Of a DNA stretch of 64,000 nucleotides, positions 1-13,500 are shown in pieces. The DNA is from Hippasteria phrygiana (lineage: Eukaryota; Echinodermata; Asteroidea; Valvatida; Goniasteridae): assembly GCA_037893225.1 (NCBI GenBank), contig JAZGUH010000328.1, positions 1 to 64,000 on the forward strand, given 5' to 3'. A model generated the notes under the pieces. That model saw only the letters and a list, made by a program, of their open reading frames with translations. It was not told the origin of the DNA and made no database searches. The translations under genes and the position numbers were made by a program. How positions within the stretch are numbered: position 1 is the first letter of the stretch; each line of letters starts with the position of its first letter.

Positions 1-1590
1 AGTAAGGTTTTCTCCCAAAAATGATCAAACACAAGGCTATAGCCTTGCCACTTTGACTAATTTTGAAGTTTTTGAGTAATGTTTGCTATTAACGTTTTCA
101 CCCCAAAATGATAAAACATTGCCATTTTGCCAGATTTGAGTAATGTTTGCTCAGTAACGTTTTCACCCCAAAATGATCAAACACAAGGCTATAGCCTTGC
201 CATTTTGACTAATTTTGAAGTTTTTGAGTAATGTTTGCTAAGTAACGTTTTTACCCCAAAATGATCAAACATTGCCATTTCGCCAGATTTGAGTAATGTT
301 TGCTATAAGTAAGGTTTTCACCCAAAAATGATGAAACATAAGGCTATAGCCTTGCCATTTTGACTAATTTTGAAGTTTTTGAGTAATGTTTACTAAGTAA
401 CGTTTTCACCCCAAAATGATCAAACACAAGGCTATAGCCTGGCCATTTTTACTAATTTTGAAGTTTTTTAATAATGTTTGCTAAGTAACGTTTTCACCCC
501 AAAATGATCAAACACAAGGCTATAGCCTTGCCATTTTGACTAATTTTGAAGTTTTTGAGTAATGTTTGCTAAGTAACGTTTTTACCCCAAAATGATCAAA
601 CATAAGGCTATAGCCTTGCCATTTTGACTAATTTTGAAGTTTTTGAGTAATGTTTGCTAAGTAAGGTTTTCTCCCAAAAATGATCAAACACAAGGCTATA
701 GCCTTGCCACTTTGACTAATTTTGAAGTTTTTGAGTAATGTTTGCTATTAACGTTTTCACCCCAAAATGATAAAACATTGCCATTTCGCCAGATTTGAGT
801 AATGTTTGCTCAGTAACGTTTTCACCCCAAAATGATCAAACATAAGGCTATACATGTATAGCCTTGCCATTTTGACTAATTTTGAAGTTTTTGAGTAATG
901 TTTGCTAAGTAAGGTTTTCTCCCAAAAATTATCAAACACAAGGCTATAGCCTTGCCATTTTGACTAATTTTGAAGTTTTTTAGTAATGTTTGCTAAGTAA
1001 CGTTTTCACCCCAAAATGATCAAACACAAGGCTATAGCCTTGCCATTTTGACTAATTTTGAAGTTTTTGAGTAATGTTTGCTAAGTAACGTTTGCACCCA
1101 AAAATGATGAAACATGAGGCTATAGCCTTGCCATTTTGCCAGATTTGACGAATTTGATTAATGTTTACTAAGTAAGGTTTTCTCCCAAAAATGATGAAAC
1201 ATAAGGCTATAGCCTTGCCATTTTGACTAATTTTGAAGTTTTTGAGTAATGTTTGCTAAGTAACGTTTTCACCCAAAAATGATCAAACACAAGGCTATAG
1301 CCTTGCCATTTCGCCAGATTTGAGTAATGTTTGCTATAAGTAAGGTTTTCACCCAAAAATGATGAAACATAAGGCTATAGCCTTGCCATTTCGACGAATT
1401 TTGAAGTTTTTGAGTAATGTTTGCTAAGTAACGTTTTCACCCCATTTTGCCAGATTTGACGAATTTGATTAATGTTTACCTTAGGTTTTCTCCCAAAAAT
1501 GATCAAACACAAGGCTATAGCCTTGCCATTTCGACTAATTTTGAAGTTTTTGAGTAATGTTTGCTATTAACGTTTTCACCCCAAAATGAT

Positions 1591-4500
1591 AAAACATTGC
1601 GATTTCGCCAGATTTGAGTAATGTTTGCTCAGTAACGTTTTCACCCCAAAATGATCAAACATAAGGCTATACATGTATAGCCTTGCCATTTCGACTAATT
1701 TTGAAGTTTTTGAGTAATGTTTGCTAGTAACGTTTTCACCCCAAAATGATCAAACACAAGGCTATAGCCTTGCCATTTTGACTAATTTTGAAGTTTTTGA
1801 GTAATGTTTGCTAAGTAAGGTTTTCTCCCAAAAATGATCAAACACAAGGCTATAGCCTTGCCACTTTGACTAATTTTGAAGTTTTTGAGTAATGTTTGCT
1901 ATTAACGTTTTCACCCCAAAATGATAAAACATTGCCATTTTGCCAGATTTGAGTAATGTTTGCTCAGTAACGTTTTCACCCCAAAATGATCAAACATAAG
2001 GCTATAGCCTTGCCATTTTGACTAATTTTGAAGTTTTTGAGTAATGTTTGCTAAGTAAGGTTTTCTCCCAAAAGTGATCAAACACAAGGCTATAGCCTTG
2101 CCATTTTGACTAATTTTGAAGTTTTTGAGTAATGTTTGCTAAGTAACGTTTTCACCCCAAAATGATCAAACACAAGGCTATAGCCTTGCCATTTTGACTA
2201 ATTTTGAAGTTTTTGAGTAATGTTTGCTAAGTAACGTTTTCACCCAAAAATGATGAAACATGAGGCTATAGCCTTGCCATTTTGCCAGATTTGACGAATT
2301 TGATTAATGTTTACTAAGTAAGGTTTTCTCCCAAAAATGATGAAACATAAGGCTATAGCCTTGCCATTTTGACTAATTTTGAAGTTTTTGAGTAATGTTT
2401 GCTAAGTAACGTTTTCACCCAAAAATGATCAAACACAAGGCTATAGCCTTGCCATTTCGCCAGATTTGAGTAATGTTTGCTATAAGTAAGGTTTTCACCC
2501 AAAAATGATGAAACATAAGGCTATAGCCTTGCCATTTCGACTAATTTTGAAGTTTTTGAGTAATGTTTGCTAAGTAACGTTTTCACCCCATTTTGCCAGA
2601 TTTGACGAATTTGATTAATGTTTACCTTAGGTTTTCTCCCAAAAATGATCAAACACAAGGCTATAGCCTTGCCATTTCGACTAATTTTGAAGTTTTTGAG
2701 TAATGTTTGCTATTAACGTTTTCACCCCAAAATGATAAAACATTGCGATTTCGCCAGATTTGAGTAATGTTTGCTCAGTAACGTTTTCACCCCAAAATGA
2801 TCAAACATAAGGCTATACATGTATAGCCTTGCCATTTCGACTAATTTTGAAGTTTTTGAGTAATGTTTGCTAGTAACGTTTTCACCCCAAAATGATCAAA
2901 CACAAGGCTATAGCCTTGCCATTTTGACTAATTTTGAAGTTTTTGAGTAATGTTTGCTATTAACGTTTTCACCCCAAAATGATAAAACATTGCCATTTTG
3001 CCAGATTTGAGTAATGTTTGCTCAGTAACGTTTTCACCCCAAAATGATCAAACACAAGGCTATAGCCTTGCCATTTTGACTAATTTTGAAGTTTTTGAGT
3101 AATGTTTGCTAAGTAACGTTTTTACCCCAAAATGATCAAACATTGCCATTTCGCCAGATTTGAGTAATGTTTGCTATAAGTAAGGTTTTCACCCAAAAAT
3201 GATGAAACATAAGGCTATAGCCTTGCCATTTTGACTAATTTTGAAGTTTTTGAGTAATGTTTACTAAGTAACGTTTTCACCCCAAAATGATCAAACACAA
3301 GGCTATAGCCTGGCCATTTTTACTAATTTTGAAGTTTTTTAATAATGTTTGCTAAGTAACGTTTTCACCCCAAAATGATCAAACACAAGGCTATAGCCTT
3401 GCCATTTTGACTAATTTTGAAGTTTTTGAGTAATGTTTGCTAAGTAACGTTTTTACCCCAAAATGATCAAACATAAGGCTATAGCCTTGCCATTTTGACT
3501 AATTTTGAAGTTTTTGAGTAATGTTTGCTAAGTAAGGTTTTCTCCCAAAAATGATCAAACACAAGGCTATAGCCTTGCCACTTTGACTAATTTTGAAGTT
3601 TTTGAGTAATGTTTGCTATTAACGTTTTCACCCCAAAATGATAAAACATTGCCATTTCGCCAGATTTGAGTAATGTTTGCTCAGTAACGTTTTCACCCCA
3701 AAATGATCAAACATAAGGCTATACATGTATAGCCTTGCCATTTTGACTAATTTTGAAGTTTTTGAGTAATGTTTGCTAAGTAAGGTTTTCTCCCAAAAAT
3801 TATCAAACACAAGGCTATAGCCTTGCCATTTTGACTAATTTTGAAGTTTTTTAGTAATGTTTGCTAAGTAACGTTTTCACCCCAAAATGATCAAACACAA
3901 GGCTATAGCCTTGCCATTTTGACTAATTTTGAAGTTTTTGAGTAATGTTTGCTAAGTAACGTTTGCACCCAAAAATGATGAAACATGAGGCTATAGCCTT
4001 GCCATTTTGCCAGATTTGACGAATTTGATTAATGTTTACTAAGTAAGGTTTTCTCCCAAAAATGATGAAACATAAGGCTATAGCCTTGCCATTTTGACTA
4101 ATTTTGAAGTTTTTGAGTAATGTTTGCTAAGTAACGTTTTCACCCAAAAATGATCAAACACAAGGCTATAGCCTTGCCATTTCGCCAGATTTGAGTAATG
4201 TTTGCTATAAGTAAGGTTTTCACCCAAAAATGATGAAACATAAGGCTATAGCCTTGCCATTTCGACTAATTTTGAAGTTTTTGAGTAATGTTTGCTAAGT
4301 AACGTTTTCACCCCATTTTGCCAGATTTGACGAATTTGATTAATGTTTACCTTAGGTTTTCTCCCAAAAATGATCAAACACAAGGCTATAGCCTTGCCAT
4401 TTCGACTAATTTTGAAGATTTTGAGTAATGTTTGCTATTAACGTTTTCACCCCAAAATGATAAAACATTGCGATTTCGCCAGATTTGAGTAATGTTTGCT

Positions 4501-7500
4501 CAGTAACGTTTTCACCCCAAAATGATCAAACATAAGGCTATACATGTATAGCCTTGCCATTTCGACTAATTTTGAAGTTTTTGAGTAATGTTTGCTAGTA
4601 ACGTTTTCACCCCAAAATGATCAAACACAAGGCTATAGCCTTGCCATTTTGACTAATTTTGAAGTTTTTGAGTAATGTTTGCTAAGTAAGGTTTTCTCCC
4701 AAAAATGATCAAACACAAGGCTATAGCCTTGCCACTTTGACTAATTTTGAAGTTTTTGAGTAATGTTTGCTATTAACGTTTTCACCCCAAAATGATAAAA
4801 CATTGCCATTTTGCCAGATTTGAGTAATGTTTGCTCAGTAACGTTTTCACCCCAAAATGATCAAACATAAGGCTATACATGTATAGCCTTGCCATTTCGA
4901 CTAATTTTGAAGTTTTTGAGTAATGTTTGCTAAGTAAGGTTTTCTCCCAAAAATGATCAAACACAAGGCTATAGCCTTGCCATTTTGACTAATTTTGAAG
5001 TTTTTGAGTAATGTTTGCTAAGTAACGTTTTCACCCCAAAATGATCAAACACAAGGCTATAGCCTTGCCATTTTGACTAATTTTGAAGTTTTTGAGTAAT
5101 GTTTGCTAAGTAACGTTTTCACCCAAAAATGATGAAACATGAGGCTATAGCCTTGCCATTTTGCCAGATTTGACGAATTTGATTAATGTTTACTAAGTAA
5201 GGTTTTCTCCCAAAAATGATGAAACATAAGGCTATAGCCTTGCCATTTTGACTAATTTTGAAGTTTTTGAGTAATGTTTGCTAAGTAACGTTTTCACCCA
5301 AAAATGATCAAACACAAGGCTATAGCCTTGCCATTTCGCCAGATTTGAGTAATGTTTGCTATAAGTAAGGTTTTCACCCAAAAATGATGAAACATAAGGC
5401 TATAGCCTTGCCATTTCGACTAATTTTGAAGTTTTTGAGTAATGTTTGCTAAGTAACGTTTTCACCCCATTTTGCCAGATTTGACGAATTTGATTAATGT
5501 TTACCTTAGGTTTTCTCCCAAAAATGATCAAACACAAGGCTATAGCCTTGCCATTTCGACTAATTTTGAAGTTTTTGAGTAATGTTTGCTATTAACGTTT
5601 TCACCCCAAAATGATAAAACATTGCGATTTCGCCAGATTTGAGTAATGTTTGCTCAGTAACGTTTTCACCCCAAAATGATCAAACATAAGGCTATACATG
5701 TATAGCCTTGCCATTTCGACTAATTTTGAAGTTTTTGAGTAATGTTTGCTAGTAACGTTTTCACCCCAAAATGATCAAACACAAGGCTATAGCCTTGCCA
5801 TTTTGACTAATTTTGAAGTTTTTGAGTAATGTTTGCTAAGTAAGGTTTTCTCCCAAAAATGATCAAACACAAGGCTATAGCCTTGCCACTTTGACTAATT
5901 TTGAAGTTTTTGAGTAATGTTTGCTATTAACGTTTTCACCCCAAAATGATAAAACATTGCCATTTTGCCAGATTTGAGTAATGTTTGCTCAGTAACGTTT
6001 TCACCCCAAAATGATCAAACATAAGGCTATAGCCTTGCCATTTTGACTAATTTTGAAGTTTTTGAGTAATGTTTGCTAAGTAAGGTTTTCTCCCAAAAAT
6101 GATCAAACACAAGGCTATAGCCTTGCCATTTTGACTAATTTTGAAGTTTTTGAGTAATGTTTGCTAAGTAACGTTTTCACCCCAAAATGATCAAACACAA
6201 GGCTATAGCCTTGCCATTTTGACTAATTTTGAAGTTTTTGAGTAATGTTTGCTAAGTAACGTTTTCACCCAAAAATGATGAAACATGAGGCTATAGCCTT
6301 GCCATTTTGCCAGATTTGACGAATTTGATTAATGTTTACTAAGTAAGGTTTTCTCCCAAAAATGATGAAACATAAGGCTATAGCCTTGCCATTTTGACTA
6401 ATTTTGAAGTTTTTGAGTAATGTTTGCTAAGTAACGTTTTCACCCAAAAATGATCAAACACAAGGCTATAGCCTTGCCATTTCGCCAGATTTGAGTAATG
6501 TTTGCTATAAGTAAGGTTTTCACCCAAAAATGATGAAACATAAGGCTATAGCCTTGCCATTTCGACTAATTTTGAAGTTTTTGAGTAATGTTTGCTAAGT
6601 AACGTTTTCACCCCATTTTGCCAGATTTGACGAATTTGATTAATGTTTACCTTAGGTTTTCTCCCAAAAATGATCAAACACAAGGCTATAGCCTTGCCAT
6701 TTCGACTAATTTTGAAGTTTTTGAGTAATGTTTGCTATTAACGTTTTCACCCCAAAATGATAAAACATTGCGATTTCGCCAGATTTGAGTAATGTTTGCT
6801 CAGTAACGTTTTCACCCCAAAATGATCAAACATAAGGCTATACATGTATAGCCTTGCCATTTCGACTAATTTTGAAGTTTTTGAGTAATGTTTGCTAGTA
6901 ACGTTTTCACCCCAAAATGATCAAACACAAGGCTATAGCCTTGCCATTTTGACTAATTTTGAAGTTTTTGAGTAATGTTTGCTAAGTAAGGTTTTCTCCC
7001 AAAAATGATCAAACACAAGGCTATAGCCTTGCCACTTTGACTAATTTTGAAGTTTTTGAGTAATGTTTGCTATTAACGTTTTCACCCCAAAATGATAAAA
7101 CATTGCCATTTTGCCAGATTTGAGTAATGTTTGCTCAGTAACGTTTTCACCCCAAAATGATCAAACACAAGGCTATAGCCTTGCCATTTTGACTAATTTT
7201 GAAGTTTTTGAGTAATGTTTGCTAAGTAACGTTTTTACCCCAAAATGATCAAACATTGCCATTTCGCCAGATTTGAGTAATGTTTGCTATAAGTAAGGTT
7301 TTCACCCAAAAATGATGAAACATAAGGCTATAGCCTTGCCATTTTGACTAATTTTGAAGTTTTTGAGTAATGTTTACTAAGTAACGTTTTCACCCCAAAA
7401 TGATCAAACACAAGGCTATAGCCTGGCCATTTTTACTAATTTTGAAGTTTTTTAATAATGTTTGCTAAGTAACGTTTTCACCCCAAAATGATCAAACACA

Positions 7501-10500
7501 AGGCTATAGCCTTGCCATTTTGACTAATTTTGAAGTTTTTGAGTAATGTTTGCTAAGTAACGTTTTTACCCCAAAATGATCAAACATAAGGCTATAGCCT
7601 TGCCATTTTGACTAATTTTGAAGTTTTTGAGTAATGTTTGCTAAGTAAGGTTTTCTCCCAAAAATGATCAAACACAAGGCTATAGCCTTGCCACTTTGAC
7701 TAATTTTGAAGTTTTTGAGTAATGTTTGCTATTAACGTTTTCACCCCAAAATGATAAAACATTGCCATTTCGCCAGATTTGAGTAATGTTTGCTCAGTAA
7801 CGTTTTCACCCCAAAATGATCAAACATAAGGCTATACATGTATAGCCTTGCCATTTTGACTAATTTTGAAGTTTTTGAGTAATGTTTGCTAAGTAAGGTT
7901 TTCTCCCAAAAATTATCAAACACAAGGCTATAGCCTTGCCATTTTGACTAATTTTGAAGTTTTTTAGTAATGTTTGCTAAGTAACGTTTTCACCCCAAAA
8001 TGATCAAACACAAGGCTATAGCCTTGCCATTTTGACTAATTTTGAAGTTTTTGAGTAATGTTTGCTAAGTAACGTTTGCACCCAAAAATGATGAAACATG
8101 AGGCTATAGCCTTGCCATTTTGCCAGATTTGACGAATTTGATTAATGTTTACTAAGTAAGGTTTTCTCCCAAAAATGATGAAACATAAGGCTATAGCCTT
8201 GCCATTTTGACTAATTTTGAAGTTTTTGAGTAATGTTTGCTAAGTAACGTTTTCACCCAAAAATGATCAAACACAAGGCTATAGCCTTGCCATTTCGCCA
8301 GATTTGAGTAATGTTTGCTATAAGTAAGGTTTTCACCCAAAAATGATGAAACATAAGGCTATAGCCTTGCCATTTCGACGAATTTTGAAGTTTTTGAGTA
8401 ATGTTTGCTAAGTAACGTTTTCACCCCATTTTGCCAGATTTGACGAATTTGATTAATGTTTACCTTAGGTTTTCTCCCAAAAATGATCAAACACAAGGCT
8501 ATAGCCTTGCCATTTCGACTAATTTTGAAGTTTTTGAGTAATGTTTGCTATTAACGTTTTCACCCCAAAATGATAAAACATTGCGATTTCGCCAGATTTG
8601 AGTAATGTTTGCTCAGTAACGTTTTCACCCCAAAATGATCAAACATAAGGCTATACATGTATAGCCTTGCCATTTCGACTAATTTTGAAGTTTTTGAGTA
8701 ATGTTTGCTAGTAACGTTTTCACCCCAAAATGATCAAACACAAGGCTATAGCCTTGCCATTTTGACTAATTTTGAAGTTTTTGAGTAATGTTTGCTAAGT
8801 AAGGTTTTCTCCCAAAAATGATCAAACACAAGGCTATAGCCTTGCCACTTTGACTAATTTTGAAGTTTTTGAGTAATGTTTGCTATTAACGTTTTCACCC
8901 CAAAATGATAAAACATTGCCATTTTGCCAGATTTGAGTAATGTTTGCTCAGTAACGTTTTCACCCCAAAATGATCAAACACAAGGCTATAGCCTTGCCAT
9001 TTTGACTAATTTTGAAGTTTTTGAGTAATGTTTGCTAAGTAACGTTTTTACCCCAAAATGATCAAACATTGCCATTTCGCCAGATTTGAGTAATGTTTGC
9101 TATAAGTAAGGTTTTCACCCAAAAATGATGAAACATAAGGCTATAGCCTTGCCATTTTGACTAATTTTGAAGTTTTTGAGTAATGTTTACTAAGTAACGT
9201 TTTCACCCCAAAATGATCAAACACAAGGCTATAGCCTGGCCATTTTTACTAATTTTGAAGTTTTTTAATAATGTTTGCTAAGTAACGTTTTCACCCCAAA
9301 ATGATCAAACACAAGGCTATAGCCTTGCCATTTTGACTAATTTTGAAGTTTTTGAGTAATGTTTGCTAAGTAACGTTTTTACCCCAAAATGATCAAACAT
9401 AAGGCTATAGCCTTGCCATTTTGACTAATTTTGAAGTTTTTGAGTAATGTTTGCTAAGTAAGGTTTTCTCCCAAAAATGATCAAACACAAGGCTATAGCC
9501 TTGCCACTTTGACTAATTTTGAAGTTTTTGAGTAATGTTTGCTATTAACGTTTTCACCCCAAAATGATAAAACATTGCCATTTCGCCAGATTTGAGTAAT
9601 GTTTGCTCAGTAACGTTTTCACCCCAAAATGATCAAACATAAGGCTATACATGTATAGCCTTGCCATTTTGACTAATTTTGAAGTTTTTGAGTAATGTTT
9701 GCTAAGTAACGTTTTCACCCCAAAATGATCAAACACAAGGCTATAGCCTTGCCATTTTGACTAATTTTGAAGTTTTTGAGTAATGTTTGCTAAGTAACGT
9801 TTGCACCCAAAAATGATGAAACATGAGGCTATAGCCTTGCCATTTTGCCAGATTTGACGAATTTGATTAATGTTTACTAAGTAAGGTTTTCTCCCAAAAA
9901 TGATGAAACATAAGGCTATAGCCTTGCCATTTTGACTAATTTTGAAGTTTTTGAGTAATGTTTGCTAAGTAACGTTTTCACCCAAAAATGATCAAACACA
10001 AGGCTATAGCCTTGCCATTTCGCCAGATTTGAGTAATGTTTGCTATAAGTAAGGTTTTCACCCAAAAATGATGAAACATAAGGCTATAGCCTTGCCATTT
10101 CGACTAATTTTGAAGTTTTTGAGTAATGTTTGCTAAGTAACGTTTTCACCCCATTTTGCCAGATTTGACGAATTTGATTAATGTTTACCTTAGGTTTTCT
10201 CCCAAAAATGATCAAACACAAGGCTATAGCCTTGCCATTTCGACTAATTTTGAAGATTTTGAGTAATGTTTGCTATTAACGTTTTCACCCCAAAATGATA
10301 AAACATTGCGATTTCGCCAGATTTGAGTAATGTTTGCTCAGTAACGTTTTCACCCCAAAATGATCAAACATAAGGCTATACATGTATAGCCTTGCCATTT
10401 CGACTAATTTTGAAGTTTTTGAGTAATGTTTGCTAGTAACGTTTTCACCCCAAAATGATCAAACACAAGGCTATAGCCTTGCCATTTTGACTAATTTTGA

Positions 10501-13500
10501 AGTTTTTGAGTAATGTTTGCTAAGTAAGGTTTTCTCCCAAAAATGATCAAACACAAGGCTATAGCCTTGCCACTTTGACTAATTTTGAAGTTTTTGAGTA
10601 ATGTTTGCTATTAACGTTTTCACCCCAAAATGATAAAACATTGCCATTTTGCCAGATTTGAGTAATGTTTGCTCAGTAACGTTTTCACCCCAAAATGATC
10701 AAACATAAGGCTATAGCCTTGCCATTTTGACTAATTTTGAAGTTTTTGAGTAATGTTTGCTAAGTAAGGTTTTCTCCCAAAAATGATCAAACACAAGGCT
10801 ATAGCCTTGCCATTTTGACTAATTTTGAAGTTTTTGAGTAATGTTTGCTAAGTAACGTTTTCACCCCAAAATGATCAAACACAAGGCTATAGCCTTGCCA
10901 TTTTGACTAATTTTGAAGTTTTTGAGTAATGTTTGCTAAGTAACGTTTTCACCCAAAAATGATGAAACATGAGGCTATAGCCTTGCCATTTTGCCAGATT
11001 TGACGAATTTGATTAATGTTTACTAAGTAAGGTTTTCTCCCAAAAATGATGAAACATAAGGCTATAGCCTTGCCATTTTGACTAATTTTGAAGTTTTTGA
11101 GTAATGTTTGCTAAGTAACGTTTTCACCCAAAAATGATCAAACACAAGGCTATAGCCTTGCCATTTCGCCAGATTTGAGTAATGTTTGCTATAAGTAAGG
11201 TTTTCACCCAAAAATGATGAAACATAAGGCTATAGCCTTGCCATTTCGACTAATTTTGAAGTTTTTGAGTAATGTTTGCTAAGTAACGTTTTCACCCCAT
11301 TTTGCCAGATTTGACGAATTTGATTAATGTTTACCTTAGGTTTTCTCCCAAAAATGATCAAACACAAGGCTATAGCCTTGCCATTTCGACTAATTTTGAA
11401 GATTTTGAGTAATGTTTGCTATTAACGTTTTCACCCCAAAATGATAAAACATTGCGATTTCGCCAGATTTGAGTAATGTTTGCTCAGTAACGTTTTCACC
11501 CCAAAATGATCAAACATAAGGCTATACATGTATAGCCTTGCCATTTCGACTAATTTTGAAGTTTTTGAGTAATGTTTGCTAGTAACGTTTTCACCCCAAA
11601 ATGATCAAACACAAGGCTATAGCCTTGCCATTTTGACTAATTTTGAAGTTTTTGAGTAATGTTTGCTAAGTAAGGTTTTCTCCCAAAAATGATCAAACAC
11701 AAGGCTATAGCCTTGCCACTTTGACTAATTTTGAAGTTTTTGAGTAATGTTTGCTATTAACGTTTTCACCCCAAAATGATAAAACATTGCCATTTTGCCA
11801 GATTTGAGTAATGTTTGCTCAGTAACGTTTTCACCCCAAAATGATCAAACATAAGGCTATACATGTATAGCCTTGCCATTTCGACTAATTTTGAAGTTTT
11901 TGAGTAATGTTTGCTAAGTAAGGTTTTCTCCCAAAAATGATCAAACACAAGGCTATAGCCTTGCCATTTTGACTAATTTTGAAGTTTTTGAGTAATGTTT
12001 GCTAAGTAACGTTTTCACCCCAAAATGATCAAACACAAGGCTATAGCCTTGCCATTTTGACTAATTTTGAAGTTTTTGAGTAATGTTTGCTAAGTAACGT
12101 TTTCACCCAAAAATGATGAAACATGAGGCTATAGCCTTGCCATTTTGCCAGATTTGACGAATTTGATTAATGTTTACTAAGTAAGGTTTTCTCCCAAAAA
12201 TGATGAAACATAAGGCTATAGCCTTGCCATTTTGACTAATTTTGAAGTTTTTGAGTAATGTTTGCTAAGTAACGTTTTCACCCAAAAATGATCAAACACA
12301 AGGCTATAGCCTTGCCATTTCGCCAGATTTGAGTAATGTTTGCTATAAGTAAGGTTTTCACCCAAAAATGATGAAACATAAGGCTATAGCCTTGCCATTT
12401 CGACTAATTTTGAAGTTTTTGAGTAATGTTTGCTAAGTAACGTTTTCACCCCATTTTGCCAGATTTGACGAATTTGATTAATGTTTACCTTAGGTTTTCT
12501 CCCAAAAATGATCAAACACAAGGCTATAGCCTTGCCATTTCGACTAATTTTGAAGTTTTTGAGTAATGTTTGCTATTAACGTTTTCACCCCAAAATGATA
12601 AAACATTGCGATTTCGCCAGATTTGAGTAATGTTTGCTCAGTAACGTTTTCACCCCAAAATGATCAAACATAAGGCTATACATGTATAGCCTTGCCATTT
12701 CGACTAATTTTGAAGTTTTTGAGTAATGTTTGCTAGTAACGTTTTCACCCCAAAATGATCAAACACAAGGCTATAGCCTTGCCATTTTGACTAATTTTGA
12801 AGTTTTTGAGTAATGTTTGCTAAGTAAGGTTTTCTCCCAAAAATGATCAAACACAAGGCTATAGCCTTGCCACTTTGACTAATTTTGAAGTTTTTGAGTA
12901 ATGTTTGCTATTAACGTTTTCACCCCAAAATGATAAAACATTGCCATTTTGCCAGATTTGAGTAATGTTTGCTCAGTAACGTTTTCACCCCAAAATGATC
13001 AAACATAAGGCTATAGCCTTGCCATTTTGACTAATTTTGAAGTTTTTGAGTAATGTTTGCTAAGTAAGGTTTTCTCCCAAAAATGATCAAACACAAGGCT
13101 ATAGCCTTGCCATTTTGACTAATTTTGAAGTTTTTGAGTAATGTTTGCTAAGTAACGTTTTCACCCCAAAATGATCAAACACAAGGCTATAGCCTTGCCA
13201 TTTTGACTAATTTTGAAGTTTTTGAGTAATGTTTGCTAAGTAACGTTTTCACCCAAAAATGATGAAACATGAGGCTATAGCCTTGCCATTTTGCCAGATT
13301 TGACGAATTTGATTAATGTTTACTAAGTAAGGTTTTCTCCCAAAAATGATGAAACATAAGGCTATAGCCTTGCCATTTTGACTAATTTTGAAGTTTTTGA
13401 GTAATGTTTGCTAAGTAACGTTTTCACCCAAAAATGATCAAACACAAGGCTATAGCCTTGCCATTTCGCCAGATTTGAGTAATGTTTGCTATAAGTAAGG

